Of a stretch of DNA of 64,000 bases, positions 62,542 through 64,000 are shown piece after piece (position 1 is the stretch's first letter; each line of letters begins with the position of its first letter). Origin of the DNA: Pedobacter ginsengisoli (GTDB lineage: Bacteria > Bacteroidota > Bacteroidia > Sphingobacteriales > Sphingobacteriaceae). The DNA lies in contig NZ_JASSYX010000002.1 in NCBI RefSeq assembly GCF_030244015.1, forward strand, positions 806,001 to 870,000, read 5' to 3'. The notes under the pieces are model-generated. The model ran no database searches and was not told where the DNA came from. It saw only the letters and a program-made list of their open reading frames with translations. The translations under genes and the position numbers were made by a program.

Positions 62542-63519
62542 TTACAGTTTACTAACCAATTCAGCAATTCTGTTGGAAATACCTACCTCATTATCGTACC
62601 ATGCCACAACTTTCACCATTTTACCAATGTTTTTGGTCATACTGCCATCCAGAATAGAGGAGTGGGTATTGCCAAGGATATCAGAAGAAACCAGCTGCTC
62701 TTCGGTGTATTCCAGAATCCCTTTCAGCGAGTTTTCTGCATAGTGTTTAAACAAGTCATTCAATTCCTTTGCAGACACCTCTTTTTTAAGATTGATAGAA
62801 AGGTCAACTATTGAAGCATCGATCACCGGGACACGGTAAGAATAGCCATCCATGATGCCTTTCAGATTAGGCAGGACATCTCCGATAGCTTTGGCAGCGC
62901 CGGTTGTAGTCGGAATAATAGAATACGAGGCCGCACGGGCTCTGCGCAAATCTTTATGAGGCGCATCCTGCAGGTTTTGATCTGCTGTGAAGGCATGAAC
63001 AGTAACCATATAGCCGGATTCCACGCCAAATTCCTTGTCCAAAATATAAAGGATCGGCGCGATGCTTCCCGTGGTACAAGATGCGGTAGAATAGATCTGG
63101 TCGCCGCCAATCAGTTCGTCATTTACACCATGAACAATGGTTTTTACACCACCGGTTGCAGGTGCGGTGATCAGTACTTTTTTCGCGCCCGCATTGATGT
63201 GGGCCTGCGCAGCTGATTTATCGGTAAACCTGCCAGTAGATTCTACCACTGCGTCAATCTTCAACGCTTCCCAGGGCAGTTTGGCAGGGTCTTTTTCACT
63301 CAGTAACCGTATTTTCTTTCCATTTACAATGATGTTTTCACCATCTTCTAAAACTTCACCCGGAAAACGTCCATGGGCTGTATCGTATTTCAAAAGGTGG
63401 GTCAAAGTCTTGATGTCAGTCAGGTCATTGACTGCCACAACTTCTATTTCCGGTTTATTTTCTAAGGCGCGCAGCGTCATCCGGCCGATGCGGCCGAACC
63501 CATTAATTGCAATTTTCAT
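62542..63519 (-). CDS. gap: Glyceraldehyde-3-phosphate dehydrogenase
   Basis: 325 residues. Rossmann start INGFGRIGR (5-13), Asp32 in VNDLTD points to NAD use, catalytic Cys148 in STASCTTG, His in VTVHAFTADQ and the late WYDNEVGISNR. The usual SNASCTTNC block reads STASCTTGS, a mild change outside the catalytic Cys. It converts glyceraldehyde-3-phosphate to 1,3-bisphosphoglycerate in glycolysis or the reverse. A GlxA-type regulator gene lies 29 bp upstream on the same strand. Confidence 0.96.
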   Translation of the reverse strand: MKIAINGFGRIGRMTLRALENKPEIEVVAVNDLTDIKTLTHLLKYDTAHGRFPGEVLEDGENIIVNGKKIRLLSEKDPAKLPWEALKIDAVVESTGRFTDKSAAQAHINAGAKKVLITAPATGGVKTIVHGVNDELIGGDQIYSTASCTTGSIAPILYILDKEFGVESGYMVTVHAFTADQNLQDAPHKDLRRARAASYSIIPTTTGAAKAIGDVLPNLKGIMDGYSYRVPVIDASIVDLSINLKKEVSAKELNDLFKHYAENSLKGILEYTEEQLVSSDILGNTHSSILDGSMTKNIGKMVKVVAWYDNEVGISNRIAELVSKL

Positions 63520-63548
63520 ATCTGTTATTTTTAAATTTGAAATTTATG

Positions 63549-64000
63549 TCAGGTCATCACCTCTGTCAAAGAAGTTCTGAAAGCCCTCCGGTAGTCAGAC
63601 GGGGTGACCATTAAGTGACGTAAAAAAGTTCTTCTCATAGACACCAGGCCACCCAATCCACACCTTTCGGCAATCTGTTCCAGCGAAATATCAGTGTCTT
63701 CCAGGTATTTGCGAGCCGCTTCTACCCGTAGCTTCTCTATATACTTAGCGGGAGGAATGCCTGTCTGTTTGTGAAAAACCCTGGTAAAGTTTCTTAAGCT
63801 CATATTGACATGATCTGCTAACCGCATGATATCGAGTGGTTCATGCAGGTGTTCAATAATCCAGGGGCGCAGCTTCCCGGCAATATTATGGTGATCATAG
63901 ACGGGCAGTAAGTTGCCAAATTGGACCTGAAAGCCAGGTCTGTTGAGGTAAAACACCAGTCTTCTGGCTACCTGCATCGCTATTTCTTTACCATGATCTT
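63549..64000 (-). CDS. GlxA-type AraC family regulator, C-terminal part (cut by window edge)
   Basis: The frame is open to the right edge, so only about the last 150 residues are seen. They are an AraC DNA-binding domain: LDIMRLADHVNMSLRNFTRVF (first helix-turn-helix) and ISLEQIAERCGLGGLVSMRRTF (second), with TPSDYRRAF at the end. The preceding GKEIAMQVARRLVFYLNRPG is typical of the linker of GlxA-type proteins, which carry a DJ-1/PfpI-like N-terminal domain outside the window. It ends 29 bp before gap on the same strand and may be co-transcribed with it. The ligand is unknown. Confidence 0.85.
   Translation of the reverse strand, partial: DHGKEIAMQVARRLVFYLNRPGFQVQFGNLLPVYDHHNIAGKLRPWIIEHLHEPLDIMRLADHVNMSLRNFTRVFHKQTGIPPAKYIEKLRVEAARKYLEDTDISLEQIAERCGLGGLVSMRRTFLRHLMVTPSDYRRAFRTSLTEVMT

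Overview
The window looks like chromosomal DNA of a Bacteroidota bacterium of the Sphingobacteriaceae, most likely Pedobacter or a close relative. The family call rests on GLPGLI, DUF4249, DUF2795 and carboxypeptidase-regulatory/TonB outer-membrane proteins, a four-gene 'ligase-associated' DNA repair cluster, a one-piece SpmA-SpmB protein, and promoters of the Bacteroidota type TAnnTTTG rather than -10/-35 boxes. Shine-Dalgarno sites are mostly absent. The genus is inferred from gene content only.

Layout. 1-2.3 kb: the end of a periplasmic GMC dehydrogenase, its small subunit, and a GH18 glycosidase. 2.3-5.3 kb: lspA, rpiA, tRNA-Arg(TCT) and a DnaQ-exonuclease/GIY-YIG fusion. 5.4-10.5 kb: an orphan response regulator, OsmC, SpmAB and a large S9 peptidase. 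10.8-14.3 kb: yidC and pyrG. 14.4-18.0 kb: a beta-barrel receptor with a GLPGLI protein. 18.4-21.3 kb: trpS, a deoxynucleoside kinase, kdsB and a lipoprotein in one operon. 21.4-24.4 kb: an acyltransferase, gatC, an ABC ATPase, a cobalamin adenosyltransferase, a DUF2795 protein and a 50-residue membrane protein. 24.4-30 kb: ispD-queA, a lone ABC permease, a lipoprotein and an aminotransferase. 30-33.4 kb: a metal exporter, a Nudix hydrolase, bioA and a ferritin-like protein between two long palindromes. 33.6-39.6 kb: PdeM, helicase, ATP-dependent ligase and exonuclease as one tight operon. 39.9-43 kb: a TonB receptor and DUF4249 lipoprotein pair. 43-48.7 kb: an epimerase, a sensor kinase and a MlaD-MlaF-MlaE lipid transport operon. 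48.8-54.3 kb: a DPP-IV-like peptidase, an LTA-synthase-like enzyme, a secreted protein and a crotonase. 54.4-58.7 kb: a ComEC-like channel overlapping a helix-hairpin-helix/beta-barrel protein, then a MerR regulator. 58.9-64 kb: alaS, an acetyltransferase, a monooxygenase-fold protein, gap and the edge of a GlxA-type regulator.

Most genes are housekeeping or envelope functions. No integrase, insertion sequence, CRISPR array or phage gene was found. The less ordinary content is (1) three intergenic arrays of 11-bp repeats at 10.7, 28.5 and 39.7 kb, (2) two related 71-72 nt palindromes flanking a putative diiron protein next to bioA, (3) the ComEC-like/HHH-barrel pair, which suggests a DNA-handling machine across both membranes, and (4) the ligase-associated repair operon. 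All functions are assigned from motifs read by eye; no database search was run.
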